This document shows positions 7,001 through 8,696 of a DNA stretch of 8,696 nucleotides, piece by piece. Below the pieces are notes generated by a model. It was not told the DNA's origin. It searched no databases and was given only the letters and a program-made list of their open reading frames with translations. The stretch is from contig JAILIO010000207.1 in assembly GCA_024695225.1 (NCBI GenBank), positions 1 to 8,696 of the forward strand, in the 5' to 3' direction. This DNA comes from Lachnospiraceae bacterium (GTDB lineage: Bacteria; Bacillota; Clostridia; Lachnospirales; Lachnospiraceae). The translations under genes were made by a program, and so were the position numbers. Each line of letters opens with the position of its first letter. Positions within the stretch are counted from its first letter, which is position 1.

Positions 7001-7419
7001 TCTTGAAGAGCGACTCCGGCCTGATGACGGCCTCGGAAACAGAAGATGCCATGAGAAAGGAACTGAGGCTGAACGGAGCGGTGGTTGCAGAGACTGATGT
7101 GGTATCTCTTATGGACAGATACGGAGGAGATTCCATCATCCCTTCAGTTTTCAGAAAAGGCACCACTGACCCTAAGAAAACCGCCGCCAATACAAACATC
7201 ACCCGGGATGAGATGGATGATCTTCTGAAAAGTGCCAGGAATTCCGTGGTGAACACCGGACGATCCATCATTTCCGGGAGGATAGAGGCGTCTCCTGTGA
7301 GAGAGGGCAGCGAGAACGCCTGCACATATTGTCCTTACAGGATGTCATGTATTTTTGATGAGAGGCTTCCGGGCTTCAGGTCCAGGAAGATCGAGATACA
7401 GGAAGATACAGGGGAGTGA
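4021..7419 (+). CDS. addB: ATP-dependent helicase/nuclease subunit B (AddB)
   Basis: One of two subunits of the AddAB helicase-nuclease, which unwinds and resects double-strand breaks, pauses at Chi and prepares 3' ends for RecA. At 1132 aa it is close to B. subtilis AddB (about 1,166). Seen in order: a Walker A GPSFSGKT (10-17); IYFDGFTGFTPLQ (201-213), resembling the degenerate Walker B region; LERTRLDRVQAVFVLGCDDMNIPG (573-596); and a C-terminal RecB-type nuclease with LHDALE (817-822), GKIDRID (921-927), VIDYKTG (939-945; D941 and K943) and QLPLY (961-965). C788 together with C1101-x2-C1104-x5-C1110 reproduces the four-cysteine iron-sulfur staple of AddB, so the nuclease domain looks intact. 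The start overlaps the end of glgP by 16 bp with only a weak AGGG (4013-4016) four bases upstream, so translation is probably coupled to glgP. Just one base separates its stop from addA. Confidence 0.95.
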   Translation: MEDKLRFVLGPSFSGKTRFIYDEIIEQSERYPDKNLLLIVPDQYTLSSQIEMVKAHPKHVITNIDVLSFGRLSHRILEETGRDRAEMIDDTGKSLIIRREAGAHLEDIPVLGKYLRRPGYIHEIKSVISEFMLYGVGTADLERAAENMSLPPGLRNRLSELSFVYDRFTTALGTTYTTREDRLLVLADAVRSSGILKGSRIYFDGFTGFTPLQVNVIREMAEIAENVTVTLLWDHNNKDTSAEETPEALFHMSRQTIDALTEAAGGKGVSFVFSEDIPAKTGDRVEKDEAVLCLEKNLFRKERTISETAGKTDSIRIYRYRDQRSEVEGCAREIIRYIRDTEAKYSDIAVIAGDLAGYAGEIEDVFKAYDIPVYMDYTRNVSNNALSVFIRSALEMMDNAFRPDSVMRFLRTGFVTDETDIPGSSLYIDQFENYIRRRGLRGISSYEKPFSEEETPEEKVRQKLMDVLSPLKASGKTVRDRIHAVYELMLKAGCAEKLYRRSEELKEEGEYQLSGEYGQIYRYILNLLDVFISLLGDEEVENSEFTGLFEAGIAEIRVGTIPQDRDRVTVGDLERTRLDRVQAVFVLGCDDMNIPGRSGQGSLLSEVDREMLSACGLTLSPSGQEIMFSQRMYLYMNLTKACRLLYISWPGMGADMSVRNPSYLTGEIRRIFPGIRVREADSLAYYEKIVSPRDAYSLLAVSLRRVAEGEGKEMIPAARAVLSAVKENSVKSGEGSEKAAASIKLCDRMLGTAFSFYEGKSISKSTVEALYGKKLRESVTRIETFAQCPYRYFLGFGLGLKERRDYSVTSLDTGIFLHDALERFGEIAAVNNKGWADLTEPQMQEYARAATDEVARKYKDTPLGAAGRNRYMQQRLYRILMRSVSVIGHQIAGGGFKPVAYEAEFKDLLEPGDGFSINLNGKIDRIDRAVLDGISYYRVIDYKTGSKKYNEKRISAGLDVQLPLYLKYVVDDAISRKENARAAGMFYYHVADPLLKSDSGLMTASETEDAMRKELRLNGAVVAETDVVSLMDRYGGDSIIPSVFRKGTTDPKKTAANTNITRDEMDDLLKSARNSVVNTGRSIISGRIEASPVREGSENACTYCPYRMSCIFDERLPGFRSRKIEIQEDTGE

Positions 7420-7420
7420 G

Positions 7421-8695
7421 ATGGAATTTACTGCTGATCAGCAAAAGATAATAGATTCGAGAAATAAAAACCTTCTTGTGAGCGCCGCGGCAGGTTCCGG
7501 CAAGACCACCGTGCTTGTGGAGCGCATAATGAGCCTGGTTACGGACAGGGATGACCCCTGTGATATCGGGGAGATTTTGGTCGTGACCTTCACAAGGGCT
7601 GCGGCAGCCAATATGAAAAATAAGATCTCCGAAGCCTTCAGAAAACGGATTGAAATGGAAGGGCCTGATCCGCGGCTTTCCAGGCAGGCCATCCTGGTTC
7701 ACAGCGCAAAGATCATGACCCTTGACACGTTCTGTCTCTCAGTCATAAGAGATCATTTCCCGGAGACCGGATTGGACCCGGCCTTCCGTGTGGCTGCTGA
7801 CGGTGAAGCCAATCTGATAAAAAAGGATGTATATGCCTCTGTGATGGAGGACCGTTACCTCTCCGACGACAATGAAGATTTTCTGGACATGTGTGAAGCC
7901 TTTTCCGCGGGAAAGGATGATTCGGGCGTGGAGAGGATAGTTGAGAAACTGTACAATGTTGCCGAGAGTTATCCCTGGCCTGTGAAATGGCTTGAGGAGC
8001 ATGGGGCGGCATACGATGAAAACGATCCCCTTGTCATAGAGTTTACTGCAGAGAAGGTTTTGTCCATGCTCCGCCGCGCAAGGAACGTACTGTTCTCGGC
8101 TCTTGAGATATGCGATCTTCCCGGAGGGCCTGAACCCTACCGCGACGCCATAGAGACAGTCATAGCTTCCATAGACAGAGCTTCGGTATCTTTTTCAAAA
8201 AACGGCGCCTGGGACCCTTCAGCCATCGAAACCATTACATTCCCCAAGAGGGCACAGGTAAGGGGAAATGCATATTCCCCCGAACTTAAGGAAAGATGCA
8301 GCGCAGAGTGGAAGAAGGCAGCGACCATCGTAAAGAATGCGGTGAAGACTGCACTTCCCCTGAGTGAGGGGACCAGCGCTGACCCTGTGTGTGCAGAACA
8401 TCTTAAAAGCCTTACTGAGCTCACCATAGATTTCATCGAAGCCTATGCGGCTGAAAAGGAAAAAAGGGGAGTTATAGATTTCTCCGATATGGGACATCTG
8501 GCGCTCAGGATACTGGCCCGGGAAAATGAGGACGGAACCATAGAACCCACGGACACCGCCCTGGAATACAGAAAGATCTTCCGGGAAGTCATGTGCGACG
8601 AATACCAGGACTCCAATCTGGTGCAGGAGATCATACTGTCTGCCATAGCGGGAAAAGATCCGGAAGTCTGCAGCAGGTTTATGGTCGGAGATGTG
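7421..8695 (+). CDS. addA: ATP-dependent helicase/nuclease subunit A (AddA), N-terminal part, cut by window edge
   Basis: The UvrD/Rep-type helicase and nuclease partner of AddB. The window holds 425 codons of a family normally about 1,200 aa, with no stop; base 8696 is the first base of the next codon. Superfamily 1 motifs are in order: Q motif FTADQQKII (3-11), Walker A SAAAGSGKTT (21-30), motif Ia VVTFTRAAAANMKNKI (54-69), IMTLDTFC (98-105), GLDPAFRVAADGE (117-129), VIDFSDMGHLAL (351-362), motif II DEYQD (393-397) and the start of motif III, FMVGDV (420-425). The remaining helicase motifs and the C-terminal nuclease lie beyond the window. ATG 7421 is one base after the addB stop, with GGGGAG (7411-7416) as ribosome binding site, so the two subunits are almost certainly co-translated. 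Motif Ia has RAAAANM where NAAAAEM is more usual; nothing suggests inactivation. Confidence 0.95.
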   Translation, partial: MEFTADQQKIIDSRNKNLLVSAAAGSGKTTVLVERIMSLVTDRDDPCDIGEILVVTFTRAAAANMKNKISEAFRKRIEMEGPDPRLSRQAILVHSAKIMTLDTFCLSVIRDHFPETGLDPAFRVAADGEANLIKKDVYASVMEDRYLSDDNEDFLDMCEAFSAGKDDSGVERIVEKLYNVAESYPWPVKWLEEHGAAYDENDPLVIEFTAEKVLSMLRRARNVLFSALEICDLPGGPEPYRDAIETVIASIDRASVSFSKNGAWDPSAIETITFPKRAQVRGNAYSPELKERCSAEWKKAATIVKNAVKTALPLSEGTSADPVCAEHLKSLTELTIDFIEAYAAEKEKRGVIDFSDMGHLALRILARENEDGTIEPTDTALEYRKIFREVMCDEYQDSNLVQEIILSAIAGKDPEVCSRFMVGDV

Positions 8696-8696
8696 A

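Noticed and set aside
7376..8646. Several minus-strand open frames across the right end
   Set aside because: All lie opposite addA, whose + strand frame carries Q, I, Ia and II helicase motifs in order.

Overview
The window looks like ordinary core chromosome of a low-to-moderate GC anaerobic Firmicute. The best guess is a member of the Clostridia, probably Lachnospiraceae. That rests on three things: a clostridial-type glycogen phosphorylase, a PPi-type phosphofructokinase and an AddAB (not RecBCD) double-strand-break nuclease; purine-rich coding strands with heavy AGA/AGG/ATA use; and a consensus sigma-A promoter with AGGAG-type ribosome binding sites. The genus cannot be named from this sequence alone. 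All genes lie on the + strand. I see no mobile element, tRNA, rRNA, CRISPR array or phage gene.

Layout: (1) 2-136, the last 44 codons of an unrecognised gene cut by the left edge. (2) 137-376, a non-coding stretch with a helically phased 11-bp tandem repeat (beginning at 125, inside gene 1), a good promoter (220-248, extended TATAAT) and an approximately 120-nt leader. (3) 377-1603, a 408-aa phosphofructokinase with PPi-type active-site signatures. (4) 1604-1720, a short gap with a small repeat/hairpin and a strong intrinsic terminator (1668-1706) that ends only two bases before the next gene's ribosome binding site. (5) 1721-4036, a 771-aa glycogen phosphorylase. (6) 4021-7419, AddB, overlapping the phosphorylase by 16 bp. 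(7) 7421-8695, the first 425 codons of AddA, cut by the right edge just after motif II.

The first two enzymes belong together metabolically. GlgP releases glucose-1-phosphate from glycogen, and PFK commits the resulting fructose-6-phosphate to glycolysis, probably using pyrophosphate. AddA and AddB form one heterodimer that processes DNA ends for recombination. The overlap between glgP and addB suggests that a carbohydrate gene and two DNA repair genes share a transcript; this looks like operon architecture and not functional kinship.

No undescribed biological system is evident. The observations most worth checking are the terminator jammed against the glgP ribosome binding site (readthrough or attenuation), the glgP-addB coding overlap, the phased 11-bp repeat upstream of the pfk promoter, and the predicted PPi dependence of the PFK. 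Two starts were moved downstream from the longest open frame (pfk to 377, glgP to 1721) on the basis of ribosome binding sites and, for glgP, the terminator.
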